Shown: positions 34,392 through 43,511 of the stretch, in pieces
Numbering within the stretch: position 1 is the first letter of the stretch
How the letters are laid out: every line of letters begins with the position of its first letter
Assembly (NCBI GenBank): GCA_005882315.1
Contig: VBAR01000002.1
Coordinates: 1-64,000 of the forward strand
Reading direction: 5' to 3'
Origin: Bacteroidota bacterium
Lineage (GTDB): Bacteria > Bacteroidota > Bacteroidia > Chitinophagales > Chitinophagaceae
Length of the DNA: 64,000 nt
Translations under genes and position numbers: made by a program
The notes under the pieces: model-generated
Told to the model about the DNA's origin: nothing
The model's input: only the letters and a program-made list of their open reading frames with translations
Database searches by the model: none

Positions 34392-37300
34392 TTAATCGAA
34401 ATCAATAGGCGGAAGGTTGCGTTTCTTTAATTCTTTCTGATAATTCTTTAGCATTTTCCTTGTGTTTTTTGCACCAATAGAGGAAGCCACACCACTCATA
34501 AATGTTTTAATGTAATAATTAATAAAGGAACGTTCCCTTTGGCGGGTATAATAAACCATACCTATTCTTTTATCATTTTCATTTTTTATTACAAAGCTAT
34601 TGGCGATAAAAGTCTTCAACCCTTGTAAGAGGTGTTTTTTTGTTTCAATATCATTTTTGAAAAACTGCACTTTCAGATCATGGTAGTGCATATTCATTTC
34701 GCCTATTGAGTAATTATCTCTTGCAATTACCCTCATAGTTATTGTGTCAAGATAGCCTGACTGTAGTTTGATGGCTGCCAACGGGGAAAGAATGGAGTTC
34801 AGGTATAATAATGAATGTGGCCGCATTCTTACAGTAAATAAAAACCCCGATAGTGAATCAAGGTAAGACTCTCTTGTACGTAAGCGTATCCAACCGGTAT
34901 CCAGCAGGTAGAAGTTCAATCTTATCCGCAAGCTGTCCGTGGCGTCAATATCAAAATTTTTAATAGGAAATATATCGCCGCTTATTCGTGTAACAGTTAT
35001 GATACCCGTTTCATCTGTTTTGTCATTTACCTCGCTATATACCGCAGTGCCTTCAGAAATATTTATGGTGTCTGCTGAAAACCTGAAGGGAATAAGCTGA
35101 ACCAATTTGGAAGGAAGGGGTTTGATAACTCCTGCTTTAAACGGATGTCTTTTATCCCGGTATGAAGTAAAATACGGGTTGTAAAAATTTATTGAATTGA
35201 TCCGGATGGTGCTGTCGGTAAAATAACTGTCAGGTACGAAACCTTTCAAATGAATGTTCGCAACACTGAATGTTATATAATCAGTTTGAAAAGGACTTGC
35301 TTTAATAAAAGCATCTCTTGATAAAACGGGGATAGCGGAAAAGCTATCAACTGAGAATGATTGGGCTGCTTTATCGATAGATATGTTTTTCCAGTGAGAA
35401 ATAATTTTTTCATTTATGAAGCTCCCGGATCGAATAGCTATTGAATATGAAGGACTATTGGCCAATATGTCCTTTGGTGAAGCCGTGTTGTCACTGCTTA
35501 AAGAAAAATTTCTGAGTGTAACATCGTGCAGGTTTAGTGGAGTTGCGTTTTTGCCAACACTGTCAAATTGAATATCGGTTCCTTTCAATTCATTTAAGAA
35601 AAACTTCCAGTATAATTTTTGTTCTGGTCTCAGGACTAATGAGCTTGCCCGTAAAGTAAGCTGACTATTCTTAGTTGAGATGAATTTATTTGCGGATGTA
35701 GTAAAAGTGAGATCAGAAATGTTACTATTTAATCTTTCCGCACTTAATTCATTGGATACGGTATGCGTCTGTATATTATCAGCTTTAATGAAATTATGAT
35801 CGGCCCCGTTCCAGTAAACTACTGAACGCTGATCTCCTGACACATTTTCCAGGCTGATAACAGGTCGGTTAATTTCAAAACTGTTGATATTTATTATAGG
35901 AAGCTTGATCGCTGCAGAGTCTGTTTTTTTAGTCAAAATAAGTTTTAGTCTCGGATCGTCAATCCTTACATTTTTCAGATCATAATGCTTATTTAAAATA
36001 TTTTTTAGATCAGGCGTAAAATAAATTCCGGGAATACTTACATCAGCCGTAGTTGTTAACCCAGTGGTTTTTTTGTAATTAAAGTTTGATATCGATGAAG
36101 GCATGCTCTGTGAAAGCGAAACCCTATCTCCGCTCAATTCCGATTCAGGTGTAATATGATGGAACTTAGTAGCTGTTATTTTTAGATCTGAAAAATCGGC
36201 TTTGCCATCAAAAGAAAACCCAGTAGCCTCCAATTCATTCAGAAAAAAAGAAGTTGAGTTATTTTTAATATTGATATTAATTGCAGTGTTAGCTGCTTTA
36301 AGAGAACCCAGGTTTATAAGCAAGAGATTATTTCTACTTTCTTTTTTTTCATCTGTCTTATTTATTTCAAGTTTCCCCTGTTTCCAGCTTACCTCATTTG
36401 CAGAAATAATATTCAACGAGTCCTGGAATTGAACTGAGCTCAAGAAAATATCAGTAGCAGAAAATGTATAATTCTGGCCCGTGCTTGAAACTGTCATTTT
36501 TTCGGCCGATAAATTGTCTCTCCCACCTCCAAACTTTGCGTTATTTAAGTCTATCATAAAACCCTTAGCTTTTATAACCCCTTTAGTAAAGCTCAATGAA
36601 TCAATAAACTGTTCGGTAGTAGTAATGGAAGAGTTGATCGCATAGTTTCTGCTATTTATAACAAAGTCTGTATTCTTCAGTAATAAAGATGTTTCGTTGC
36701 GGCCATGTATATTAATTTCCCCGTCTACTACTTTTATTTTTTCAAGCTGTATAAAATTATTTCTGCGAAGTGCATTAAGAGCTGAAGATTTACTTATTTT
36801 TTTTACAGATTCAGGTTGCGTATAGTTTATCTCAGGGTTGTAAAGAGTAGCTTCGTGTGCAATAATTTTTCCTTTAAATAAAAGATCTGCCCAGGAAAGC
36901 CCACTTAAACCGAACTGCCTGACTTTAATATTCCGGTTATCTTTATGTGCTTCTGTATTTACTGAAAAATGGCTTAATAGAATTTTGTTTTCACGTAACG
37001 AAATACTGTCAAAGCGGATGATATAACTGCTATCCTGCAGGTAATTCGTATAGTTATGAATGGCCATCGAAAAGCCGGTTAATGAAACTGGCTTCGGTCT
37101 GCTATGATCAATCAAAAGCCCTTGCATTTCAAAATTGTTGCGATCAGAATTGAAACTGCTGGGAGCATTACCCAGGTAAGTATTAATTTTTATTGATGCG
37201 TTAGTTACACCTATATATTCTAATGACAGGTCACCGGTAAGTTCCTGGATCAACGTATCAAGGTTGGATACATTCGTTTTTTCCTTCTGTTGTTTTTGTA

Positions 37301-38210
37301 GTTGCAGGTCAATTTTAAATACAGGGTTCCGGCAAAAAAGTGAATCTGCTTTTATCAGGTTTTTTTTGTAGAGTGCATTGAAATCTGCTTTCACAAGTTT
37401 TACAGTATCAAAATAAACGGAGAAACTATCGAGGTCTGTTCCCATTTTTTTTCCGGTCAGGGTACAACTGTCTATTTCGATCAACCGTTTACGGATATTG
37501 ATCCTGAACCGGCTGAACGATAATGTGTGATTGCCATCGGGAAAGGTAATTGACTGGTGATGGGTTTTGAAAACCATCTGGTCACTTGAAAAGAATTCTG
37601 CATACCGGGATGTATCAGTAGAAAGGTTATCAATATGCAAATGCAGGTTTGTTATTTCAAGTGGCTTTTGGCCCGGTTCAGTTTTATCTTCCAGCCTAAA
37701 TTTACCTTCGTTCAATTCAAACCGTTTCACCTTTAATGTCGCTAATGCATCGATCACCGAGTTGTAAATTCTTCCCATCTCTTCGGAGATAGTGACTTTT
37801 TCCCCTACCGATGTATCAGTATTTTTTTTCAATTGGGTGATCCGGATATCAGGTGAGGTTATTGTCAGTGAGTCAATGATCAATTCCTTGCTGGTAAAAA
37901 TGGGTAATACTCCCTTCACCTGTAAATTGATTTTCTCAATTGAAATGCGATAGGTGATCTCGCTGTCAATGGAATCGTTAGAATAAAATGTTGCATTTTC
38001 CAGCACAATTTTATTGCTGAAATAATTAAACCTGATCCTTTTCAGATCCAATCTTATTTTATTACCCGATTTACTGCGTACCAGATCTTCAATCAGGCTT
38101 TCAGCATTATTAGCGATGTAAAGATGAACTGATGCGGCGAGAAGAATGAGAATACCCAGCAGGATACAGAAGATTTTCAGAATTCTTTTCTCAAGTTGTA
38201 CGATCCACAT
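34392..38210 (-). CDS. AsmA-like giant membrane-anchored protein
   Basis: 1272 residues. A single N-terminal signal anchor (about residues 11-33) is followed by a very long beta-rich region of repeated short strands with many S/T/N and the recurring pattern of AsmA/TamB/DUF748 proteins (for example KIRLDLKRIRFNYFSNKIVL and LEITNLHLHIDN). The C-terminal 60 residues are basic and rich in Lys/Arg. Proteins of this kind form hydrophobic grooves that bridge the periplasm and move phospholipids between membranes. That role is inferred from the family. It lies 34 bp upstream of the OB-fold gene on the same strand, so the three genes may be one envelope-lipid operon. Confidence 0.75.
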   Translation of the reverse strand: MWIVQLEKRILKIFCILLGILILLAASVHLYIANNAESLIEDLVRSKSGNKIRLDLKRIRFNYFSNKIVLENATFYSNDSIDSEITYRISIEKINLQVKGVLPIFTSKELIIDSLTITSPDIRITQLKKNTDTSVGEKVTISEEMGRIYNSVIDALATLKVKRFELNEGKFRLEDKTEPGQKPLEITNLHLHIDNLSTDTSRYAEFFSSDQMVFKTHHQSITFPDGNHTLSFSRFRINIRKRLIEIDSCTLTGKKMGTDLDSFSVYFDTVKLVKADFNALYKKNLIKADSLFCRNPVFKIDLQLQKQQKEKTNVSNLDTLIQELTGDLSLEYIGVTNASIKINTYLGNAPSSFNSDRNNFEMQGLLIDHSRPKPVSLTGFSMAIHNYTNYLQDSSYIIRFDSISLRENKILLSHFSVNTEAHKDNRNIKVRQFGLSGLSWADLLFKGKIIAHEATLYNPEINYTQPESVKKISKSSALNALRRNNFIQLEKIKVVDGEINIHGRNETSLLLKNTDFVINSRNYAINSSITTTEQFIDSLSFTKGVIKAKGFMIDLNNAKFGGGRDNLSAEKMTVSSTGQNYTFSATDIFLSSVQFQDSLNIISANEVSWKQGKLEINKTDEKKESRNNLLLINLGSLKAANTAININIKNNSTSFFLNELEATGFSFDGKADFSDLKITATKFHHITPESELSGDRVSLSQSMPSSISNFNYKKTTGLTTTADVSIPGIYFTPDLKNILNKHYDLKNVRIDDPRLKLILTKKTDSAAIKLPIININSFEINRPVISLENVSGDQRSVVYWNGADHNFIKADNIQTHTVSNELSAERLNSNISDLTFTTSANKFISTKNSQLTLRASSLVLRPEQKLYWKFFLNELKGTDIQFDSVGKNATPLNLHDVTLRNFSLSSDNTASPKDILANSPSYSIAIRSGSFINEKIISHWKNISIDKAAQSFSVDSFSAIPVLSRDAFIKASPFQTDYITFSVANIHLKGFVPDSYFTDSTIRINSINFYNPYFTSYRDKRHPFKAGVIKPLPSKLVQLIPFRFSADTINISEGTAVYSEVNDKTDETGIITVTRISGDIFPIKNFDIDATDSLRIRLNFYLLDTGWIRLRTRESYLDSLSGFLFTVRMRPHSLLYLNSILSPLAAIKLQSGYLDTITMRVIARDNYSIGEMNMHYHDLKVQFFKNDIETKKHLLQGLKTFIANSFVIKNENDKRIGMVYYTRQRERSFINYYIKTFMSGVASSIGAKNTRKMLKNYQKELKKRNLPPIDFD

Positions 38211-38256
38211 TCATCGTTGGGTTAATAGGCGTTTAAGGTACTCAAATTTTACGGGA

Positions 38257-38285
38257 ATGAAAAAGCCGCCAGGTGAGGCGGCTTT
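38257..38285 (-). terminator. Rho-independent terminator of metG
   Basis: On the minus strand: AAAGCCGCC stem, TCACCT loop, GGCGGCTTT followed by further T residues. Lies just after the metG stop codon at 38292. Confidence 0.85.
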
Positions 38286-38291
38286 GATTAT

Positions 38292-40424
38292 TTAACTTAC
38301 AGCCGAGCCGGGACTCACTGCTTCTTCGGGTCTTAACAAACGAAGCTTGCCATCCTTATCTTCTGCTGTCAGGATCATTCCCTGGCTTTCGATGCCTTTC
38401 ATTTTTCGCGGAGCAAGATTTACAACAAGTACTACCTGTTTACCCACCATTTCTTCTGCGGTATAGTGCAATGCAATGCCTGAGACAATTGTTCTTGTTT
38501 CTGTTCCGAGGTCAACAGACAATTTTAAAAGTTTATCAGCCTTCGGTACTTTTTCACATGCTGTTACTGTTCCGATGCGCATTTCCAGTTTAGCAAAATC
38601 ATCATACTGGATTTCGGCCTTACTGGTTGTGGATTTTGGTTCTTCCATTTTCTTAGTTTCTGTTTTTACTAATCCTGCTTTTAGTTTTTCAATTTGAAAA
38701 CTGATCTCATCATCTTCAATTTTTCTGAACAATAATTCCGGTGCCCGCAGACTATAGCCAACACTTAGCAGTTTTATTTTACCGGCATTTTGCCAATCCA
38801 GCATTTTGTCCACCACCTTCATCAGGCTCAGCATCTTTTTTGCCGTGTTGGGTAAAAATGGGTTGATGAAAATCGCAAGATTCGCAGTAAGCTGCAAACA
38901 TAAATGCATACAGTTATCAATCGATTTTTGAGCCCCCTCTAAATCTCCCCCTGCAGGGGAGACTTTTGAAGACTCTAATTTTTTAGCAACGATCCATGGC
39001 TGTTTCTTCTGCATGTATTGATTGCCTCTCCGTGAAAGATCAATTACTTCAAACAATGCATCACGGAATTTATATTCTTCAAGGAATGCTTCAATTTTCG
39101 GCTTCGCATTTTCAATCTCTTTAATAATCCACTTGTCATCATCATCCAATACGTCTTCATGCAGCTTTGGTACTTTTCCGTTGCAGAGTTTATGCATCAG
39201 CACCCAGGTGCGATTTACAAAGTTTCCAAAAATTGAAACCAGCTCACTGTTCACTGCATCCTGGAATCCTTTCCATGTAAATTCACTATCCTTAGTTTCA
39301 GGAGCAATTTGAGTAAGATAGTAGCGCAGCATATCCACACATTGGCCACCGCCATTTTCTTTCTTTACAAAATCATTGATATAATCTCTCATGTCAAGCT
39401 TCCAGTTTCGGCTTGTGCTCATCTTATCGCCTTCAAGGTTCAGGAACTCATTCGCCGGAACATTATCCGGTATAATATTTCCATGCAACTTCAACATGAT
39501 CGGAAAAATGATGCAATGAAATACAATATTATCCTTGCCTACAAAATGAACAAGCTTTGTATCCTTATCATTCCAGTATGGCGACCAATCTTTATTGTTA
39601 TCAAGTCCCCATTGTTTGGTTGCACTGATATAACCGATCGGTGCATCAAACCATACATACAAAACCTTTCCTTCCGCACCGGCCACAGGAACTTTTATTC
39701 CCCAATCAAGATCTCTTGTTACAGCTCTTGATAGCAAACCGCCTTCGATCCAGCTTTTACATTGCCCTACAACAGTTCCTCTCCAGTCATCTTTATGTTG
39801 CTCTAATATCCATTTACGTAAAAAATCTTCATGCTTACCCAATGGCAAATACCAATGCGAAGTTTTTTTCTTCACGGGTGTCTGGCCGCTTAATGTACTC
39901 ACCGGGTTTATCAGTTCATCAGGACTTAATGTTCTTCCGCAGGTTTCACATTGATCGCCATAGGCACGGTCACTGCCGCAGTTGGGACAAATACCTTTTA
40001 TATAACGGTCAGCTAAAAAAGACTTTGCTTCTTCATCATAATACTGTTCCGTTTCTTTTACTTCTAATTCACCACGGTCATTCAGATATGTAAAGAATTC
40101 CTGCGCTGTTTCATGATGTAGCGGATCAGAAGTACGATGATAAATATCGAAGCTCATATCCAGGTCTTCAAAATCCTGCTTCATTGCTTCATGATATTTA
40201 TCGATGATGGCGCGGGGCGTTGTTCCTTCTTTTGTCGCTTGTATAGGTATCGCCGTTCCGTGTTCATCACTGCCGCATACAAATACTACATCTCTTTTTT
40301 GCGACCGCAGGTAACGTACATATATATCCGCAGGTATATAGGCCCCGGCTAAATGGCCCACATGTTTCAATCCATTTGCATAAGGCAATGCACTGGTAAC
40401 TAAGTATCGTTTAGGTTGAGTCAT
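38292..40424 (-). CDS. metG: Methionyl-tRNA synthetase
   Basis: 710 residues from the ATG at 40422-40424; the five codons further upstream are part of a dispersed repeat. Charges tRNA-Met. Visible are SALPYANGLKHVGH (HIGH-like motif), the zinc knuckles CPNCGSDRAYGDQCETCG, EGDKMSTSRNWKLD (KMSKS) and a C-terminal EMAP/Trbp111-type tRNA-binding domain (about 605-710; FAKLEMRIGTVTACEKVPKADKL in part). Residues about 485-499 (KVSPAGGDLEGAQ) are encoded by a palindromic repeat at 38929-38972 and look like an insertion in the anticodon-binding region. A terminator follows. Confidence 0.96.
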   Translation of the reverse strand: MTQPKRYLVTSALPYANGLKHVGHLAGAYIPADIYVRYLRSQKRDVVFVCGSDEHGTAIPIQATKEGTTPRAIIDKYHEAMKQDFEDLDMSFDIYHRTSDPLHHETAQEFFTYLNDRGELEVKETEQYYDEEAKSFLADRYIKGICPNCGSDRAYGDQCETCGRTLSPDELINPVSTLSGQTPVKKKTSHWYLPLGKHEDFLRKWILEQHKDDWRGTVVGQCKSWIEGGLLSRAVTRDLDWGIKVPVAGAEGKVLYVWFDAPIGYISATKQWGLDNNKDWSPYWNDKDTKLVHFVGKDNIVFHCIIFPIMLKLHGNIIPDNVPANEFLNLEGDKMSTSRNWKLDMRDYINDFVKKENGGGQCVDMLRYYLTQIAPETKDSEFTWKGFQDAVNSELVSIFGNFVNRTWVLMHKLCNGKVPKLHEDVLDDDDKWIIKEIENAKPKIEAFLEEYKFRDALFEVIDLSRRGNQYMQKKQPWIVAKKLESSKVSPAGGDLEGAQKSIDNCMHLCLQLTANLAIFINPFLPNTAKKMLSLMKVVDKMLDWQNAGKIKLLSVGYSLRAPELLFRKIEDDEISFQIEKLKAGLVKTETKKMEEPKSTTSKAEIQYDDFAKLEMRIGTVTACEKVPKADKLLKLSVDLGTETRTIVSGIALHYTAEEMVGKQVVLVVNLAPRKMKGIESQGMILTAEDKDGKLRLLRPEEAVSPGSAVS
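38929..38972. repeat. In-frame palindromic repeat inside metG
   Basis: Contains AGCCCCCTCTAAATCTCCCC and CTGCAGGGGAGACTTT; CTCCCCCTGCAGGGGAG forms a hairpin. The translated product is a Ser/Gly/Pro-rich linker near residues 485-499 of MetG, in a helical region that normally has no such loop. Confidence 0.7.
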
Positions 40425-40427
40425 ACT

Positions 40428-40462
40428 TGCGAGGAGCATAGCGACGAAGCAATCTCCTCAAT
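40428..40462. repeat. Dispersed repeat at metG leader (GAGGAG...CTCCTC)
   Basis: GCGAGGAGCATAGCGACGAA followed by GCAATCTCCTC. GAGGAG and CTCCTC are inverted. This type of repeat is widespread in bacterial genomes by my recollection. It lies four bases upstream of the metG start. Confidence 0.65.
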
Positions 40463-40520
40463 AATTTTTATTTTATGTACCAAGCTTTAGTACTACTATT
40501 TATCTTCCTTTGCCAGTTTA

Positions 40521-40540
40521 CCCTGAGCTTGTCGAAGGGC
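40521..40540. repeat. Dispersed hairpin repeat CCCTGAGCTTGTCGAAGGGC
   Basis: Imperfect inverted repeat with tandem G-A mismatches (CCCT...AGGG). A repeat of this sequence type is common across environmental bacterial genomes from memory. It is in the metG leader, if the promoter at 40597-40628 is right. Confidence 0.6.
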
Positions 40541-40558
40541 ACTCTTGTACGTTCAGTA

Positions 40559-40576
40559 ACCCGATAGCTATCGGGT
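40559..40576. repeat. Short palindrome ACCCGATAGCTATCGGGT
   Basis: Perfect 18-bp palindrome. The inner 16 bases are identical to those at 1077-1092 and 1452-1467. Confidence 0.85.
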
Positions 40577-40596
40577 CTATTCAGCAGGGAAGTTTG

Positions 40597-40628
40597 CAAA
40601 AATACCGGATTAACGGCCATTGCCCAAA
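40597..40628 (-). promoter_or_regulatory. Candidate Bacteroidota-type promoter of metG
   Basis: On the minus strand, TTTG (40625-40628) and TATTTTTG (40597-40604, matching TAnnTTTG) are separated by 20 bases, the spacing expected for Bacteroidota housekeeping promoters. The predicted leader is about 170 bases long and contains three different hairpin repeats. Confidence 0.4.
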
Positions 40629-40639
40629 CGGCTTATAAG

Positions 40640-40733
40640 CCCAAAGAGAGCCACCGAGAAGAAGGAGTGCCATGGAGAAATAAGCCGCTCTGCGGTTCTC
40701 CGTTTTACTCAGTGATACTCTGTGGCCAATTTT
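40640..40733. repeat. Long quasi-palindromic repeat
   Basis: AGAGAGCCACCGAGAAGAAG at one end and CTCAGTGATACTCTGTGGCC at the other; the ends are imperfect inverted repeats around GCCGCTCTGCGGTTCTCCG. Resembles a common dispersed Bacteroidota repeat, but only one copy lies in this window. With the three repeats above it fills most of the 338-bp metG-to-aldolase gap; nothing else is recognised there. Confidence 0.5.
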
Positions 40734-40762
40734 ATTTACATTGAGACAGAAAAATTATTCTT

Positions 40763-41857
40763 ATGTCAAACTGGTACGAAATAAAAAACATCAATGAACT
40801 GGATTCACCTGCATTAGTTGTATTTCCGGATAGAGTAAAACATAATATCCAACTCGCAATAGAAATGATCGGCGATATAAACCGCCTGCGGCCGCATATC
40901 AAAACCAATAAATCACGGGAAGTAGCACAAATGATGCTGCAGGCTGGTATTACAAAATTCAAATGCGCAACTATTGCAGAAGCCGAAATGCTGGCTCAAT
41001 GCAATGCGCCGGATGTACTGCTGGCTTACCAGCCACTTGGCCCAAAACTGAATCGCTTTATTTTACTTATAAAAAAATACCCGGCTACAAAATTTTCCTG
41101 TTTGACTGATAATATTGCGGCTGCAAATGAACAAGCTTCTGCTTTCAGTTTTGCAAATCTTAGTGTTTCGGTTTTTATCGATTTAAATGTCGGGATGAAC
41201 CGTACAGGTATTTCACCGGATAAAGAAGTAATTGAATTATTCAATCATTGCAAAACACTAAAAGGGTTATCTGTTGTTGGCCTTCATGCTTATGATGGTC
41301 ATATCCGTGATGTTGATTTTGAAGCGAAGAAAGAAAAATGCGATTCAGCATTTAAAATAGTCGAAGTTTTAAATGCTGAATTAAATCTGCCAACCATCAT
41401 CATGGGTGGCTCACCGGCTTTTTCTGTCCATTGTAAAAGAAAAAACATAGAATGCAGCCCCGGCACATTTGTTTATTGGGATAAAGGTTATACTGATCTA
41501 TGCCCCGAACAAAAAGTTCAAACTGCTGCTGTATTGATAACAAGAGTTATTTCTTTACCTGCTGCTGGTAAGATATGTCTTGATCTTGGGCATAAATCAG
41601 TAGCGGCAGAAAATGAAATTACTAAACGGGTTTACTTTCTCAATGCACCAGATTTGAAAGCAGTCAGTCAAAGTGAGGAGCATTTGGTTGTTGAGGCAGG
41701 AGAGGGGCATCACTACAAAACCGGCGATATTCTATATGGCCTTCCTTATCATATTTGCCCGACAGTTGCTTTGTATGATTCAGTTTATACAATTGAAAAT
41801 GGTGAAGTAACAGGCGAATGGAAGAATGTAGCAAGAGATAGAAAGATAACCATCTAG
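40763..41857 (+). CDS. D-threonine aldolase-like PLP enzyme
   Basis: 364 residues. Fold-type III PLP enzyme: alanine-racemase-like N-terminal barrel with the PLP lysine in LRPHIKTNKS (Lys47 or nearby) and NVGMNRTG, and a C-terminal domain with the metal ligands of D-threonine aldolases in YGLPYHICPTVALYD. Predicted to cleave beta-hydroxy-D-amino acids such as D-threonine to glycine and an aldehyde. D-serine dehydratase and 3-hydroxy-D-aspartate aldolase are close alternatives. It is 72 bp upstream of three DUF418 genes on the same strand. Confidence 0.85.
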   Translation: MSNWYEIKNINELDSPALVVFPDRVKHNIQLAIEMIGDINRLRPHIKTNKSREVAQMMLQAGITKFKCATIAEAEMLAQCNAPDVLLAYQPLGPKLNRFILLIKKYPATKFSCLTDNIAAANEQASAFSFANLSVSVFIDLNVGMNRTGISPDKEVIELFNHCKTLKGLSVVGLHAYDGHIRDVDFEAKKEKCDSAFKIVEVLNAELNLPTIIMGGSPAFSVHCKRKNIECSPGTFVYWDKGYTDLCPEQKVQTAAVLITRVISLPAAGKICLDLGHKSVAAENEITKRVYFLNAPDLKAVSQSEEHLVVEAGEGHHYKTGDILYGLPYHICPTVALYDSVYTIENGEVTGEWKNVARDRKITI

Positions 41858-41929
41858 TTGGGGCTTTATTTCTCATACCGGATAGTTATACCTACCTTAG
41901 GATACCTCTACTAGTTGAAACAAACCACC

Positions 41930-43483
41930 ATGCCACACCAAAACTTAACTCCTGTTGGGCAACAAGAACGCATCCAGACTATTGATATTCTTAGAGCTTT
42001 TGCTCTTTTAGGAGTTGTGATTGCCAACTTTACTGTAGATAACCAGGGAGTAACTCCTGCAGAAGGAAGAACAGGGTTCTTTGATCAACTCGTTTATTGG
42101 CCCATCCGTTTTTTTATTGACGACAAAGCTATGTCCATGTATTGTTTCCTCTTCGGATTAGGCTTTGCCATTCAGTTACTGAGGGCTGAAGAAAGAAAAG
42201 CGCCATTTGTATTTACGTTCATTCGCCGGATGATCGTTCTTTTTATTATTGGTGTGATTGCATCTTGCCTTAGTGCAGAAACTATCCCTCATGAATACGC
42301 CATGGTGGGTTTGCTTCTTTTGATCTTTTATAAAATACCTGGGAAATTTTTACCCATACTGGCACTGCTTTGTGTATTGGTTCCTTTTGCAAGAGATATT
42401 ATCATTCAGCAAAAATCCGCAGCCGTTGTTAATTCACGCAAAGAGATTCTAATTGACACAACATTGCTGAACAGATATGTTGGAGTGTATCAAAATCAAC
42501 TAGACACCACAAGAAAAGCGATCATTGTAAGAGATAAAGATACTTTATTCGGTGAAGGTATGTCTATGCGAATCCGATTATCCGGCGTGTCCGATTCTGA
42601 GTTTATCCGAAGAGAGTTTAATCATACTTTTACATTTCATAAAGACTCTACCGGAGAAATCAGCAGCTACGTTATTAGTATCCCTGGTCAAAGCAATTTG
42701 ATCTATCGTAGGATCAATGCCGATTTACAGGAAGCGTTGAAAAAGCAAATCGAGAACAGAAGTGCCACAAATCAACAAAAAAACAAACCGTCCTATACGC
42801 AATTTGTGGTGAACAATGCAATAGGTTTCTGGAACCGTTTTAAGAACTGGTCATGGAAAGATTTCTTTTGGGGATCTGATATCACTGATATACTTTCTTA
42901 TTTTCTGATCGGGTTATATGCGGGTCGACGAAGAATTTTTTATGATGTAACGGCCAATAAGCGATTCCTGGAAAAAGTAAAATTGTGGGGATTTATAATT
43001 GGAACAATCGGAATGCTGATCTTGCTTGGATCAGAAGCATGGAATTATATCCATAACATACGATTCAGATCCTATCCTCAAGTTCTAAGATTGTTTGTTA
43101 GTCTTTCGTGGAGCCTTGGTGTCATGGCCATGACCTTTGCTTATGCAGCTGCATTAACATTACTTCTGCAAAATGATAATTGGAAAAAACGTTTGGCATT
43201 TCTTGCACCTGTTGGCAGAATGGGTTTGACCAATTATCTACTTCATGTTATTCCCTATGTAGTGTTTTTCCATTATGGATTTGACCTCAGCGGAAAGATC
43301 GGTCCTTTTTATAGATTGTTACTTGCATTACCAGTTTATGCCGGCCTCATCTTCCTCAGTCATTGGTGGTTTAAGCATTTCCGCATTGGTCCGGTAGAAT
43401 GGTTATGGCGTTCGCTTACTTATTTAAAATTTCAACCAATGAGATTGAAGACAGAAGATAAAATAGAAGCTACTCGGGAATAA
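41930..43483 (+). CDS. DUF418 membrane protein with DUF3471-like insert, copy 1
   Basis: 517 residues from the ATG at 41930. N-terminal RIQTIDILRAFALLGVVIANF and the C-terminal block GRMGLTNYLLH then RIGPVEWLWRSLTY are DUF418 hallmarks; about 8-9 membrane segments. Between helices (about residues 160-275) lies a soluble segment with RYVGVYQNQ, LSGVSDSEFIRREF and FHKDSTGEISSYVI, which resembles a DUF3471-like domain normally found at the C-terminus of beta-lactamase-like proteins. DUF418 function is unknown. First of three tandem paralogues; 28 bp before copy 2. Confidence 0.82.
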   Translation: MPHQNLTPVGQQERIQTIDILRAFALLGVVIANFTVDNQGVTPAEGRTGFFDQLVYWPIRFFIDDKAMSMYCFLFGLGFAIQLLRAEERKAPFVFTFIRRMIVLFIIGVIASCLSAETIPHEYAMVGLLLLIFYKIPGKFLPILALLCVLVPFARDIIIQQKSAAVVNSRKEILIDTTLLNRYVGVYQNQLDTTRKAIIVRDKDTLFGEGMSMRIRLSGVSDSEFIRREFNHTFTFHKDSTGEISSYVISIPGQSNLIYRRINADLQEALKKQIENRSATNQQKNKPSYTQFVVNNAIGFWNRFKNWSWKDFFWGSDITDILSYFLIGLYAGRRRIFYDVTANKRFLEKVKLWGFIIGTIGMLILLGSEAWNYIHNIRFRSYPQVLRLFVSLSWSLGVMAMTFAYAAALTLLLQNDNWKKRLAFLAPVGRMGLTNYLLHVIPYVVFFHYGFDLSGKIGPFYRLLLALPVYAGLIFLSHWWFKHFRIGPVEWLWRSLTYLKFQPMRLKTEDKIEATRE

Positions 43484-43511
43484 ATCAGATTCATAATATA
43501 ACCGAACCAAC

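Noticed and set aside
40425-40439. Five extra codons before MetG
   Set aside because: They are the edge of a dispersed repeat; the conserved protein starts with MTQPKRYLVTSALPYANG.
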